DNA of 64,000 nucleotides from Duganella sp. Root336D2 (GTDB lineage: Bacteria; Pseudomonadota; Gammaproteobacteria; Burkholderiales; Burkholderiaceae_D): NCBI RefSeq assembly GCF_001425005.1, contig NZ_LMDB01000039.1, positions 62,001 through 126,000 of the forward strand, read 5' to 3'. Shown piece by piece: positions 52,485 through 61,387 of this stretch. Numbering within the stretch: position 1 is the stretch's first letter; each line of letters begins with the position of its first letter. The position numbers were made by a program, and so were the translations under genes. The notes below the pieces were generated by a model. The model did no database searches. It was given only the letters and a program-made list of their open reading frames with translations, and was not told the origin of the DNA.

Positions 52485-54383
52485 ATGAGCTTTTCGAACA
52501 TGAATATCGGTGTCAAGCTGGCGCTCGGTTTTGCGCTGGCTATTGCGATCCAACTGGCGATGTCGCTGACGGGGATCAGCCGCCTGAGCCACAACGCGAA
52601 CCTGACGGACAGGCTGATCAGCGATCGCTACCTGAAGGTGCAGCTGACCAACGAAATGCGCAGCTATTCCAACCGTTCGGCGCAGGCGCTGCGCAACGCC
52701 ATGCTGGCACCGGACAAGATCAGCAGCGATGGCTTCCTGGCCAGCATGGCGGACGCCGACAAAGCGGGTGCCGCGGCTGCGGAGAAACTGCAGAAGATCC
52801 TGCTGTCGGACGAGGCGAAGAAGCTGTTTGCCGAGGAAACCCAGGCGTTTGAAACCTTCCGCGCCAAGCGCGACGAAGTGCTCAAGCTGTTCAAGGACGG
52901 CGACCAGGACAGCGCGGTGCAGATCCTGTTCAAGCAGGCCATTCCGCTGCAGAACGCCTACTTCGGCAAGCTCGATGCGATCCTGGATCAGCAGAACAAG
53001 CTGATGGCGCATGATGGCGATGAGGCGACCAGGTCCGCTTCCAATGCAACGATGCTGATGATCGGCCTGCTGGTGCTGGCGACGATATTGTCGATTCTGG
53101 CAGGGTACCTGATCACGCGTTCGGTAACGGGCCCCTTGCTGCAAGCCGTGGAAGTAGCGGAGACCGTGGCGCACGGCGACCTGACTGCCGACATCGACAC
53201 CAGCCGCAAGGATGAAACCGGGCGCTTGCTGCATGCGCTCAAGGACATGGTGGCTTCCCTCAAAAGCACCGTAGGTTCGGTTCGCACTTCCACCGATACG
53301 ATCAATACCGCGGCAGCGGAGATCGCGGCGGGCAACCTGGACCTGTCGCGCCGCACCGAACAACAGGCGGCAAGCCTGGAGGAAACCGCCTCGTCGATGG
53401 AAGAGTTGACGTCCACGGTGCGCCAGAATGCGGACAACGCGCGCCAGGCCAACCAGCTTGTGGTGTCGGCGGCGGCCCACGCCAACGAGGGCGGGCAGGT
53501 GGTGGGCGAGGTGGTCGATACCATGGGCGGGATCAAGGCCAGTTCGGCGCGCATGGCGGACATCATCAGCGTGATCGATGGCATTGCGTTCCAGACCAAT
53601 ATCCTGGCGCTGAATGCCGCTGTCGAAGCGGCACGCGCCGGCGAACAGGGGCGCGGCTTTGCCGTGGTGGCGTCGGAGGTGCGCAACCTTGCGCAGCGCA
53701 GCGCTGCGGCGGCCAAGGAGATCAAGGAGCTGATCGACGATTCGAACGCGAAGGTCGATGCCGGCGGTGCGCTGGTGGATCGCGCCGGGGCCACCATGCA
53801 GCAGATCGTGGCATCGGTGCAGCAGGTGGCGGACATCATGAACGAGATTACGTCGGCCAGCCAGGAGCAATCCTCCGGCATCGAGCAGGTGAATACGGCC
53901 ATCGTGGAGATGGATAACGCGACGCAGCAGAATGCCGCGCTGGTGGAACAGGCTGCGGCTGCGGCGCGCAGCATGCAGGAGCAGTCGGAGCGGCTGGTGG
54001 AGGCGGTGGCGGTGTTCCGGATGGAAGGCTCGGCAGGGACATATTTGGCGGCGCGGACGCCGGCGGCTCCTGCCGCCCGCGCAGTCAGCGTGCCGGCGCG
54101 CGCGACAATCCCGCCGTTGCGGGCAGCACGCGGGACGGCCGGCGCCGGCCTATCGCGGCGCGCGGCGGCCGCGGCCAGCGGGCAACCGAGGGCCAGGGAA
54201 GCGGCGGCGGACGACATCATCGAGGCCGACGTCGCGGCTACGCAAGCCTCCGCCGGAGCGCGCAGCGCATCGGCAAAACCTGCGGCAAAACCTGCGGCAA
54301 AACCTTTGGCAAAATCCCCGGCAAAACCTGCGGCAGCACCAGCGCGCGCAACGCCTCCTGGCGACGACTGGGAAGAGTTTTAA
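52485..54383 (+). CDS. Methyl-accepting chemotaxis protein
   Basis: The protein of 632 residues has a first membrane helix (about 8-28), a four-helix-bundle ligand domain, a second membrane helix near residue 190, a HAMP domain and the signalling hairpin with [20 protein letters not shown]. The ATG at 52485 (MSFSNMN) with a GAGG box fits the family better than an upstream start. The C-terminus is a Lys/Pro/Ala tail ending DDWEEF, similar to the WETF-type peptide that tethers CheR and CheB in Tar and Tsr. The ligand is unknown. Confidence 0.95.
   Translation: MSFSNMNIGVKLALGFALAIAIQLAMSLTGISRLSHNANLTDRLISDRYLKVQLTNEMRSYSNRSAQALRNAMLAPDKISSDGFLASMADADKAGAAAAEKLQKILLSDEAKKLFAEETQAFETFRAKRDEVLKLFKDGDQDSAVQILFKQAIPLQNAYFGKLDAILDQQNKLMAHDGDEATRSASNATMLMIGLLVLATILSILAGYLITRSVTGPLLQAVEVAETVAHGDLTADIDTSRKDETGRLLHALKDMVASLKSTVGSVRTSTDTINTAAAEIAAGNLDLSRRTEQQAASLEETASSMEELTSTVRQNADNARQANQLVVSAAAHANEGGQVVGEVVDTMGGIKASSARMADIISVIDGIAFQTNILALNAAVEAARAGEQGRGFAVVASEVRNLAQRSAAAAKEIKELIDDSNAKVDAGGALVDRAGATMQQIVASVQQVADIMNEITSASQEQSSGIEQVNTAIVEMDNATQQNAALVEQAAAAARSMQEQSERLVEAVAVFRMEGSAGTYLAARTPAAPAARAVSVPARATIPPLRAARGTAGAGLSRRAAAAASGQPRAREAAADDIIEADVAATQASAGARSASAKPAAKPAAKPLAKSPAKPAAAPARATPPGDDWEEF
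54273..54332 (+). repeat. Five 12-base tandem repeats in the chemoreceptor tail
   Basis: Five units of GCAAAACCTGCG or close variants code for a repeated Ala-Lys-Pro-Ala tetrapeptide in the flexible linker before the C-terminal DDWEEF. Such a repeat can change length by slippage without a frameshift. Confidence 0.85.
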
Positions 54384-55189
54384 GCCGGCAGCTTGCGGAA
54401 CCACTCCGCCGTCGCCTCGTCGGCGGGGAAGAACGCCTCCATGCGCAGTTCATGCAGCGTCACGTCATGCGGCGTGCCAAGCGTGGTGATGGTGGTGAAC
54501 AGATTGAGTTCCACGCCGTCCTTGCGCACCGTGAACGGCAGGAATGGCAATGCGCGGCGATCCAGGTTGGCAGTCTGCGACGCGGCCCGGATGCCCGGCA
54601 TCGCCAATAGCTCCTCCAGCAGCCTGGTCGCTTCGCTGCCAGGCCCATCGCCCATGGCCTCGCGCTGGATCCACTGCAGCAGGTCGGCGCTGACATCTTC
54701 CCAGTTGACGATGTACTTGCGCAGGCCATCCGGCGCCAGCGTCAGCTTGATGACATTACCGGTGCTGGGCGGTCCGTCGAGCAGCCACTCGATCATCTTG
54801 CCGGCCGGGCCATTGCTCATGACCAGGTTCCACAAGCGGTCCACCACCAGCGCTGGATAAGGCGCCTGCTGCCGCAGCATGAAATCCAGCGCCTGCATCA
54901 CCGCCTTCATCTCGGGGTCGGACAGGTTGCGCTCCTGGTAGGCCGGCGCATAGCCGGCCGCCAGCAGCATCACATTGCGCTCGCGCAGCGGGATATCCAG
55001 CACGATGCCGAGTTTCAGGATCATCTCGCGGCTGGGCTGCGAGCGCCCGCTTTCCAGGAAGCTGATATGGCGCTGCGAGATGCCGCTCTCGGTCGACAGC
55101 CGCAGCTGGCTGAAGCCGCGCTTGCTGCGCCAATAGCGCATCGCCGCCGCGAAATCGCTGAAATACTGCCCTGGTGCTGCTGCGCCCAT
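54380..55189 (-). CDS. XRE-family regulator with MmyB-like ligand domain
   Basis: From the ATG at 55189 the protein is 269 residues. It has an N-terminal helix-turn-helix ([20 protein letters not shown], then LESGRSQPS) and a C-terminal domain of the MmyB ligand-binding type ([18 protein letters not shown] near residue 110). The frame runs further upstream, but that part has low similarity to protein. It lies 14 bases after the SnoaL-like gene and probably forms an operon with it. The ligand is unknown. Confidence 0.87.
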   Translation of the reverse strand: MGAAAPGQYFSDFAAAMRYWRSKRGFSQLRLSTESGISQRHISFLESGRSQPSREMILKLGIVLDIPLRERNVMLLAAGYAPAYQERNLSDPEMKAVMQALDFMLRQQAPYPALVVDRLWNLVMSNGPAGKMIEWLLDGPPSTGNVIKLTLAPDGLRKYIVNWEDVSADLLQWIQREAMGDGPGSEATRLLEELLAMPGIRAASQTANLDRRALPFLPFTVRKDGVELNLFTTITTLGTPHDVTLHELRMEAFFPADEATAEWFRKLPA

Positions 55190-55203
55190 TCGCCCGCCTT
55201 TCC

Positions 55204-55542
55204 TTAATCGAGGAACCCGGTTACGCTGGCCAGGCGGCCATCGGCCGCAAGCACCGCGATGTCGGTGCCGCGCGCCACCGGATCTGCTCCCGGCGCGCCC
55301 AGCGTCCATGAGAAGCGTAGCATGTCGTTGTGGCTGGCCGGGGCACCGGACAGCTCGAAGCGGTGGCCGGGAAAGAGGCCCTGCGCAGCGCCGATCATCG
55401 CCTCCAGGCCTTCGTGGCCGGCGCCTTGCATCAGCGGGTCCTTGTAGGCTGCAGCCGGATCAAAGGCTGCCTCCACTGCTGCGCGGCGGGCGCCGGTGTC
55501 GCGTTCATTCCAGGCGGCCAGGTATTTTTCGACGATTTGCAT
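55204..55542 (-). CDS. SnoaL/NTF2-like protein
   Basis: The 112-residue protein begins MQIVEKYLAAWNERDTGARR and has YKDPLMQGAGHEGLEAMI, the usual pattern of polyketide-cyclase-like SnoaL/NTF2 small barrels. AGGAGA precedes the chosen ATG by about 7 bases. Members may be enzymes or ligand-binding proteins; the reaction here cannot be inferred. The downstream MmyB-type regulator is likely cotranscribed. Confidence 0.85.
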   Translation of the reverse strand: MQIVEKYLAAWNERDTGARRAAVEAAFDPAAAYKDPLMQGAGHEGLEAMIGAAQGLFPGHRFELSGAPASHNDMLRFSWTLGAPGADPVARGTDIAVLAADGRLASVTGFLD

Positions 55543-55643
55543 GGTGTTTCTCCTATCGTTGGTTGGTGAGGCCATTGTCAACAAATCGGCGCCGTGCGAC
55601 GATTACCTCCCAGGTAATAGAAAATGAAGAACAGGAGCATTAC

Positions 55644-56273
55644 GTGAAATCGATTTTGTTTGCGGCCAGCCTGGCCATCACCAGCGCCACCGCTGCGGCA
55701 GCGGCCGCAGCGCCATCGGCATCAGCGAAGGCGGCCAAGCCTGCCGCCGCTCCGGCCCCAGCCGCCGTGCAGGTGCAGACGCGCGAGGTGCCGGTCAATG
55801 ACTTCATGCAGGGCCGCCTGCCGTTCCAGATTGCCCTGAACGTGCCTGTACCGGCGGAGTTCCAGCAGTCCAAGGTCAAGAAAATCGGCTATTCATACTG
55901 GATGCGCCCTGAGGATGCGGCGACAGCCACGGCCGCCAACCTGCCGACCCGCAATGGCTACATGTACGGCTCGACCGCCACCAACGTCACGTACGACCCG
56001 GCCCACCATGTGTTCTACGGCATCAACGATCCGGGCTCGCTGAACAAACTGCGCGGCGCAGCGACCAATATCCAGGTTCAGGAGTTCAAGGAGGCGAAGA
56101 ACCCGGCCGTGATGATTTCCATGATCAGCGGCACCACGGGTCAGCCGGCCTACTTCATGTACATGGCAACCGGCAAGAAGAAGGAGACCTTCTTCCTGTC
56201 CTACCGTGCACCGGATGGCCGCAAGGACATTGGCGATGCGGTGTGGGCCAAAATGGCCGCCGCCATCAAATAA
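55644..56273 (+). CDS. Exported protein of unknown function
   Basis: The 209-residue protein starts at GTG with an AGGAG box 7 bases upstream. It has a signal peptide followed by a 25-residue Ala/Pro/Lys linker and a compact domain with MQGRLPFQIALNVPVPAEF and FLSYRAPDGRKDIGDAVW. I do not recognise a family. Its stop lies inside the end of the converging glycerate kinase gene (8-base overlap). Confidence 0.75.
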   Translation: MKSILFAASLAITSATAAAAAAAPSASAKAAKPAAAPAPAAVQVQTREVPVNDFMQGRLPFQIALNVPVPAEFQQSKVKKIGYSYWMRPEDAATATAANLPTRNGYMYGSTATNVTYDPAHHVFYGINDPGSLNKLRGAATNIQVQEFKEAKNPAVMISMISGTTGQPAYFMYMATGKKKETFFLSYRAPDGRKDIGDAVWAKMAAAIK

Positions 56274-57525
56274 CCAGGATCGCCCGGAAGTCGTTCACAT
56301 TGGTGCGCGTGGGCCCGGTGACCACCAGGTCGCCCAGTGCGGAGAAGAAGCTGTAACCGTCGTTGTTGTCGAGCAGGGCTTGCGCGTCGAGTCCCAGCGC
56401 GGCGGCGCGCTGCAGCGTCTCCGGCCCCAGCACGGCGCCGGCATTGTCTTCGGTGCCGTCAATGCCGTCGGTATCGCAGGCAATGGCGTGTACGCCCGGC
56501 GTGCCTTGCAATGCAACGGCCAGCGCCAGCAGGTATTCCGCATTGCGTCCACCGCGGCCCGAGCCGCGCACGGTGACGCTGGTTTCTCCACCGGACAGGA
56601 TGACGCACGGCGCCCGCAGCGGGCTGCCATGATGGATCACGCCCTGCGCCAGCGCCGCATGCGATACCGCCACGGTCCGCGATTCGCCCTCCAGCCGGTC
56701 GCTCAATATGAGCGGGCGCAGGCCCTCGGCGCGGGCGACGTCGGCCGCCGCCTGCAGGGCATGCCTGGCGGATGCAATCACGGCCACGCTATTGCGCGCC
56801 AGGCGCGGGTCGCCGGGCTTGGGGGTTTCCTGCGCCGGGTCTTCCAGCACGGCGCGCACGGCCGGTGCGATCTCGATGCCATATTGCTGCAGGATGCGCA
56901 GCGCGTCCTGCGCGGTCGATGCATCGGCCAAGGTAGGGCCACTGGCCACTACCGCCGGATCGTCGCCAGGCACGTCCGACAGCACCAAGGTCACCACGCG
57001 CGCCTCGCCGCAAGCCAGCGCCAGCCTGCCGCCCTTGACGGCCGACAGGTGCTTGCGCACGATATTGATGTCGCCGATCGGCGCGCCGCTGCGCAGCAGG
57101 GCCTTGTTGATGTCACGCTTCTGTTCCAGCGTCATGCCGGGGGCCGGCAGCGACATCAGCGCCGAACCGCCGCCGGACATCAGGCACAGCACCATATCGT
57201 CCGGTCCCAGCCCGCGTACGGCGGCCAGCATGCGGCGCGCGGCGGCCTGGCTGGCGTCGTCCGGCACCGGGTGGCCGGCCTCGATCACCTCCACCTGCCT
57301 GGTTGGCGCCCCGTGGCCGTAGCGCGTCACCACCACGCCGCTGAGGGGACCATGCCAGCGCCGCTCCACGCCCTGCGCCATGCGCGCAGAAGCCTTGCCG
57401 GCGCCGATGATGACGGTGCGGCCTTTGGGCGGCGGCGGCAGGTGGGCCGCGATGGTTTCCAGCGGGTCGGCGGCGCGCAGCGCGGCGTTGAACAGTTCGG
57501 ACAGCAGCTCGCGGCCAGTCTTCAC
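56266..57525 (-). CDS. Glycerate 2-kinase (GckA/TtuD, MOFRL type)
   Basis: The protein of about 419 residues starts at a GTG overlapping the MFS stop (GTGA) with AGGAG in the MFS tail. It contains GAGKASARMAQG near residue 43, CLMSGGGSALMSLP near 115 and the C-terminal MOFRL segment SGGETSVTVRGSGRGGRN near 320. Family members phosphorylate glycerate to 2-phosphoglycerate; some were originally described as hydroxypyruvate reductases in tartrate utilisation. The open frame continues far upstream through the MFS gene but is not coding there. It forms an operon with the transporter, which may import a glycerate precursor. Confidence 0.9.
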   Translation of the reverse strand: MKTGRELLSELFNAALRAADPLETIAAHLPPPPKGRTVIIGAGKASARMAQGVERRWHGPLSGVVVTRYGHGAPTRQVEVIEAGHPVPDDASQAAARRMLAAVRGLGPDDMVLCLMSGGGSALMSLPAPGMTLEQKRDINKALLRSGAPIGDINIVRKHLSAVKGGRLALACGEARVVTLVLSDVPGDDPAVVASGPTLADASTAQDALRILQQYGIEIAPAVRAVLEDPAQETPKPGDPRLARNSVAVIASARHALQAAADVARAEGLRPLILSDRLEGESRTVAVSHAALAQGVIHHGSPLRAPCVILSGGETSVTVRGSGRGGRNAEYLLALAVALQGTPGVHAIACDTDGIDGTEDNAGAVLGPETLQRAAALGLDAQALLDNNDGYSFFSALGDLVVTGPTRTNVNDFRAILVI

Positions 57526-58793
57526 AGCATTTCTCCTTTGCTGCCGACGCACAGCAGCACCAGTGCGCCGCCGGCGGCCAGGCTGGCTGCCACCAGCAGC
57601 ATGCCGTTGGCCGTGCTGTGCGTTGCATCCTTGATCGCGCCCACCAGGTAAGGGCTGGCGAAGCCGGCCAGGTTGCCCAGCGAATTGATCATGGCGATGC
57701 CTGCCGCCGCCGCCGAGCCGCCCAGCATGGCTGTCGGGATGCTCCAGAACACCGGGAAGGTGCTGAGGATGCCCGCCGTCGCCACGCTCAGCGCGGCCAG
57801 CGCCAGCACCGGGTTGTTGGCATAGTGCGTCGACGCCAGCAGCGCCGCTGCGCCGATGAAGGCCGCCAGCGCAACGTGCCAGCGGCGCTCGCCCGTGTGG
57901 TCCGAATGGCGCGCGACCAGGATCATCGCCACCGCGGCGATACCGTACGGGATGGCCGTCAGCAGGCCGATATCCAGCACGTCCTGCACGCCGCTGTTGC
58001 GTATCAGCTGCGGCAGCCAGAAGCCCACGCCGTACAGTCCCATCACGAGCAGGAAGTACGCCAGGGCGAGGATCCACACCCGGCTGCTGCCGAACACATG
58101 GCGCAGGCCCCATTGCGCGCGCGGTGCGCCGTCGCTTGCCAGCTCGCGTTTCAGCAGCGCCTTTTCCTCATCGCTCAGCCAGCCCGCATCATCGATGCCA
58201 TCGTCCAGCAGCGCCAGCGTCAGCACGCCCAGCACCACTGCCGGCAGGCCCTCCAGCAGGAATAGCCACTGCCATCCGGCCAGGCCGCCATGTCCGGCGA
58301 AATGCGACATGATCCAGCCCGATAGCGGTCCGCCCACCACGCCCGCCACGGCGACGCCGCTCATGAAGATGGCGACGATGCGGGCGCGCCGCTGCGCGGG
58401 ATACCAGTAGGTCAGGTACATGATCACGCCGGGGAAGAAGCCTGCCTCCGCCACGCCGAGCAGGAAGCGCATCGCGTAGAAACTGGTCGAGCTGGTGGTG
58501 AACAGCATGGCCGCCGACAGCAGGCCCCAGCTGGCCATGATGCGCGCGATCCAGCGCCGCGCACCAACGCGCAGCATCAGCAGGTTGGATGGCACCTCGC
58601 ACAGGAAGTAGCCGACGAAGAAGATACCGGCGCCCAGTCCGTACACGGTATCGGAGAACTGCAAGTCGGCCTGCATCTGCAGCTTGGCAAAGCCGACGTT
58701 CACCCGGTCCAGGTATGCCACCACGTAGCATAGGAACAGGAAGGGCAGCAGGCGCTTGCCGACGCGCGCATACAGCTTTTCGGTAGTGATCAT
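57522..58793 (-). CDS. MFS transporter of the anion:cation symporter family
   Basis: The 423-residue protein has about twelve membrane segments, the start KLYARVGKRLLPFLFLCYVVAYLDRVNVGFAK and the ACS-family FLLGVAEAGFFPGVIMYLTYW motif near residue 108. Such transporters take up sugar acids, tartrate or related carboxylates. Linkage to glycerate kinase suggests a tartrate, glycerate or sugar-acid substrate. The ATG has only a weak AACAAGA upstream. Confidence 0.9.
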   Translation of the reverse strand: MITTEKLYARVGKRLLPFLFLCYVVAYLDRVNVGFAKLQMQADLQFSDTVYGLGAGIFFVGYFLCEVPSNLLMLRVGARRWIARIMASWGLLSAAMLFTTSSTSFYAMRFLLGVAEAGFFPGVIMYLTYWYPAQRRARIVAIFMSGVAVAGVVGGPLSGWIMSHFAGHGGLAGWQWLFLLEGLPAVVLGVLTLALLDDGIDDAGWLSDEEKALLKRELASDGAPRAQWGLRHVFGSSRVWILALAYFLLVMGLYGVGFWLPQLIRNSGVQDVLDIGLLTAIPYGIAAVAMILVARHSDHTGERRWHVALAAFIGAAALLASTHYANNPVLALAALSVATAGILSTFPVFWSIPTAMLGGSAAAAGIAMINSLGNLAGFASPYLVGAIKDATHSTANGMLLVAASLAAGGALVLLCVGSKGEML

Positions 58794-58859
58794 TCTTGTT
58801 GTATTTCTAACTATGGCACCCTAGAATCATTGCACATTTTCCCCCTTGGAGCTGAAGAA

Positions 58860-60971
58860 GTGAGCAAACACCTTATCACCGGCCTGCTGTTACCCCTGCT
58901 GGCCGCACCAGCCTTCGCCGCGGACCTGCCGCAGCCGCCGATCGCCGAAAAAACGCAATGGATGGAGACCCGCCACGGCGAGCAGGTGAGCGACGATTAC
59001 CGCTGGCTGCAGGAAAAGACCAATCCTGCCGTCATTGAATACCTGAATGCGGAAAATAGCTATACCGCCGCCATGACCGAAGGCATCAAGCCCTTCGCCG
59101 ATGCCTTGTACAAGGAGTTCAAGGATCGCACGATGCCGGCCGACCTGTCGGTGCCTGCGCGCCGCGGCGATTACTACTATTACACCCGGATTGAGGCGGG
59201 CAAGCAGTACCAGCTCAACTGCCGCCGCCTGGCAGCCAAGGACGGCAGCTACGACGCCTCCGCTGCGGAAGAAATCATGCTGGACCAGAACGCGATGGCT
59301 GAAGGCCTCAAGTTCTTCCACGTGGGGATGATGGTCGCCAGCCCGGACGCCAGGCTGCTGGCCTATACCACCGATAACAACGGCTTCCGCCAATATGAGC
59401 TGCACGTGAAGGACCTGGCCAGCGGCAAAGTGCTGTCGACCAGCATGCCGCGCGTGACCAGCGTAGCCTGGGCTGCCGACAACAAGACCCTGTTCGTCGT
59501 ACAGGAAGATGCCACCACCAAGCGCGCCGACCGCCTGTTCCGCGTTACGCTCGACGGCCAGCCTGAGCAGGTCTACCACGAGGCTGTGGAGCAGTTCTCG
59601 CTGGACGTGATGGGCAGCCTGGATCGCAAGCATATCTACCTGCTGTCCGGCGCGACCGATACCACCGAAGTGTTCATGCTGCCGGCAGACCGGCCGAAGG
59701 GCAGCTTCAAGTCCGTGCTGGGCCGCAGCAAGGGCCACCGCTACTTCGTCAGCCACCGCGACGGCCAGCTCTACATCCGCACCAACAAGGACGCCAAGAA
59801 CTTCCGCCTGGTCAGCGCACCGGTCGCCAACCCGAAAAAGTGGACCGAGGTCATCCCGCATGACAAGGACACCCTGCTGCAAGGCGTGAGCTTGTTCAAA
59901 GGCTTCCTGGCGGTGAACGAGAAATCGCGCGCCCTGGGCCGTACCCGCATTTACGACTTCGGCAGCAAGAAGTGGCTGACCGTGAAGTTCGACGACGAGG
60001 TGTATGTGTCCACGCCTTCCACCAACCTCGATTACGGCCTGGCCAAATACCGCATCAGCTACCAGTCGCCGCTGGCCCCGCCCGCCACCATCGACGTGGA
60101 CATGAAGACCGGCGAACGCACCGTGCTGAAAAAGCAGGAGGTGGCGGGCGGCTTCGACTTCAGCCAATACGAGACCAGACGCCTGTGGGCAACCGCGCGC
60201 GACGGCGTGAAAGTGCCGATCTGGGTCGCCTACAAGAAAGGCGTGAAGCTGGATGGCTCGGCGCCGATGGTGCTGTACTCCTACGGCTCTTACGGCATTG
60301 CGCAGGAAGCGAACTTCTCGCTGACCCGACTGAGCATGCTGGAACGCGGCGTGATCTACGCGGCGGCGCATATCCGCGGCGGCAACGACATGGGCGAGCA
60401 ATGGCATGACGACGGCATGCTGATGCACAAGAAGAACACCTTCAACGACTTCATCGACAGCGCCGAATACCTGGTCAAGGAAAAATGGACTTCGCGCGAG
60501 CGCCTGGCGATCCAGGGCGGCAGCGCCGGCGGCCTGCTGATGGGTGCCGTGGTGAACATGCGTCCCGACCTGTTCAAGGCGGTGCACGCGGCTGTGCCGT
60601 TCGTCGACGTGATGAACACCATGATGGATGCCAGCCTGCCGCTGACTACCGGCGAATACCTGGAGTGGGGCAATCCGAACGAAAAACCGGCGTACGACTA
60701 CATGCGCAGCTATTCCCCGTATGACAACATCTTATTGAAAGATTATCCAGCCATGCTGGTCACCACCGGCCTGAATGACAGCCAGGTGATGTACTGGGAG
60801 CCGGCCAAGTACGTGGCCAAACTGCGCCGCAATAAGACCGACAGCAATCCGCTGCTGCTGAAGGTGAACATGGGAGCGGGCCACGGCGGCTCGTCCGGCC
60901 GCTATAACGCGCTGGGCGAGAAAGCCTTCGAAATGGCCTGGCTGCTGTCGCAAATCGGGGTTGCCAGATAA
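58860..60971 (+). CDS. S9-family prolyl oligopeptidase-like serine peptidase
   Basis: The 703-residue protein starts at a GTG with GGAG upstream and has a signal peptide ending LAAPAFAADL. It has an N-terminal beta-propeller region and a C-terminal alpha/beta-hydrolase catalytic domain with the Ser in GGSAGGLL near residue 558, the Asp in NDSQV near 640 and the His in GHGGSSGRY near 676. These enzymes cleave short peptides, mostly after proline or basic residues. It is probably periplasmic. It is divergent from the MFS gene. Confidence 0.93.
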   Translation: MSKHLITGLLLPLLAAPAFAADLPQPPIAEKTQWMETRHGEQVSDDYRWLQEKTNPAVIEYLNAENSYTAAMTEGIKPFADALYKEFKDRTMPADLSVPARRGDYYYYTRIEAGKQYQLNCRRLAAKDGSYDASAAEEIMLDQNAMAEGLKFFHVGMMVASPDARLLAYTTDNNGFRQYELHVKDLASGKVLSTSMPRVTSVAWAADNKTLFVVQEDATTKRADRLFRVTLDGQPEQVYHEAVEQFSLDVMGSLDRKHIYLLSGATDTTEVFMLPADRPKGSFKSVLGRSKGHRYFVSHRDGQLYIRTNKDAKNFRLVSAPVANPKKWTEVIPHDKDTLLQGVSLFKGFLAVNEKSRALGRTRIYDFGSKKWLTVKFDDEVYVSTPSTNLDYGLAKYRISYQSPLAPPATIDVDMKTGERTVLKKQEVAGGFDFSQYETRRLWATARDGVKVPIWVAYKKGVKLDGSAPMVLYSYGSYGIAQEANFSLTRLSMLERGVIYAAAHIRGGNDMGEQWHDDGMLMHKKNTFNDFIDSAEYLVKEKWTSRERLAIQGGSAGGLLMGAVVNMRPDLFKAVHAAVPFVDVMNTMMDASLPLTTGEYLEWGNPNEKPAYDYMRSYSPYDNILLKDYPAMLVTTGLNDSQVMYWEPAKYVAKLRRNKTDSNPLLLKVNMGAGHGGSSGRYNALGEKAFEMAWLLSQIGVAR

Positions 60972-60995
60972 TTTTGAGGTTTTTTGGAAAAACGC

Positions 60996-61025
60996 TTGCG
61001 CAGGTTCGAAAATCCATCCTATAAT
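60996..61025 (+). promoter_or_regulatory. Promoter of the tRNA-Val/tRNA-Asp operon
   Basis: A perfect TATAAT at 61020-61025 lies 18 bases after TTGCGC (60996-61001). It is followed by a GC-rich GCGGCC discriminator typical of stringently controlled stable-RNA promoters. Confidence 0.8.
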
Positions 61026-61071
61026 GCGGCCTCTTCTGAACGTTGTGACAAACGTTCAACAGTGAAGGCAG

Positions 61072-61147
61072 GGGCGCTTAGCTCAGTTGGTAGAGCGGAT
61101 CCCTTACAAGGATTAGGTCGGGAGTTCGAGCCTCTCAGCGCCCACCA
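61072..61147 (+). tRNA. tRNA-Val (anticodon TAC)
   Basis: The 76-base gene has acceptor arms GGGCGCT and AGCGCCC, a D-loop AGCTCAGTTGGTAGAGC, the anticodon loop CTTACAA with TAC, the T-arm GTTCGAGCC and an encoded CCA. It reads GTA valine codons. Confidence 0.97.
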
Positions 61148-61164
61148 GTCACTGCGGAAGAATT

Positions 61165-61241
61165 GGAGCGGTAGTTCAGTTGGTTAGAATACCGGCCTGT
61201 CACGCCGGGGGTCGCGGGTTCGAGCCCCGTCCGCTCCGCCA
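61165..61241 (+). tRNA. tRNA-Asp (anticodon GTC)
   Basis: The 77-base gene has acceptor arms GGAGCGG and CCGCTCC, the anticodon loop CTGTCAC with GTC, the T-arm GGTTCGAGCC and an encoded CCA. It lies 17 bases after tRNA-Val in the same transcript. Confidence 0.97.
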
Positions 61242-61251
61242 ATATTCAGAG

Positions 61252-61282
61252 AAAAGCCCCGAAGAAATTCGGGGCTTTTTTC
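61252..61282 (+). terminator. Intrinsic terminator of the tRNA operon
   Basis: The stem AAAAGCCCCGAA pairs with TTCGGGGCTTTT around a 4-base loop, followed by a T-run, 10 bases after tRNA-Asp. Confidence 0.92.
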
Positions 61283-61303
61283 ATTTCCAGAACCGGTAAA
61301 CCT

Positions 61304-61374
61304 GTGTCAGGCACAAGTGCCTGACACTGTCTGCTCATCTCGCACACCAGGGGTCAGACCCTTGGGTCTGCCCC
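61304..61374. repeat. GTGTCAGGCAC / GGGGTCAGACCC hairpin element
   Basis: A perfect 11-base inverted repeat (GTGTCAGGCAC and GTGCCTGACAC, 61304-61327) is followed by a second near-perfect one (GGGGTCAGACCC and GGGTCTGCCCC, 61350-61374). I recall similar elements as common intergenic repeats in this bacterial family. A role as terminator or mRNA stabiliser is possible. Confidence 0.7.
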
Positions 61375-61387
61375 CCGCCTTACCGGT

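Noticed and set aside
54273-54332. The 12-base tandem repeat as a phase-variation switch
   Set aside because: The unit length is a multiple of three, so slippage would change length but not frame.
57526-58113. Upstream extension of the glycerate kinase frame
   Set aside because: The extension overlaps the MFS gene in another frame; a GTG with a good ribosome site at 57525 gives the normal family start.
58890-60587. A 565-codon minus-strand frame opposite the S9 peptidase
   Set aside because: Antisense shadow of a gene with intact catalytic motifs; the translation has no recognisable domain.
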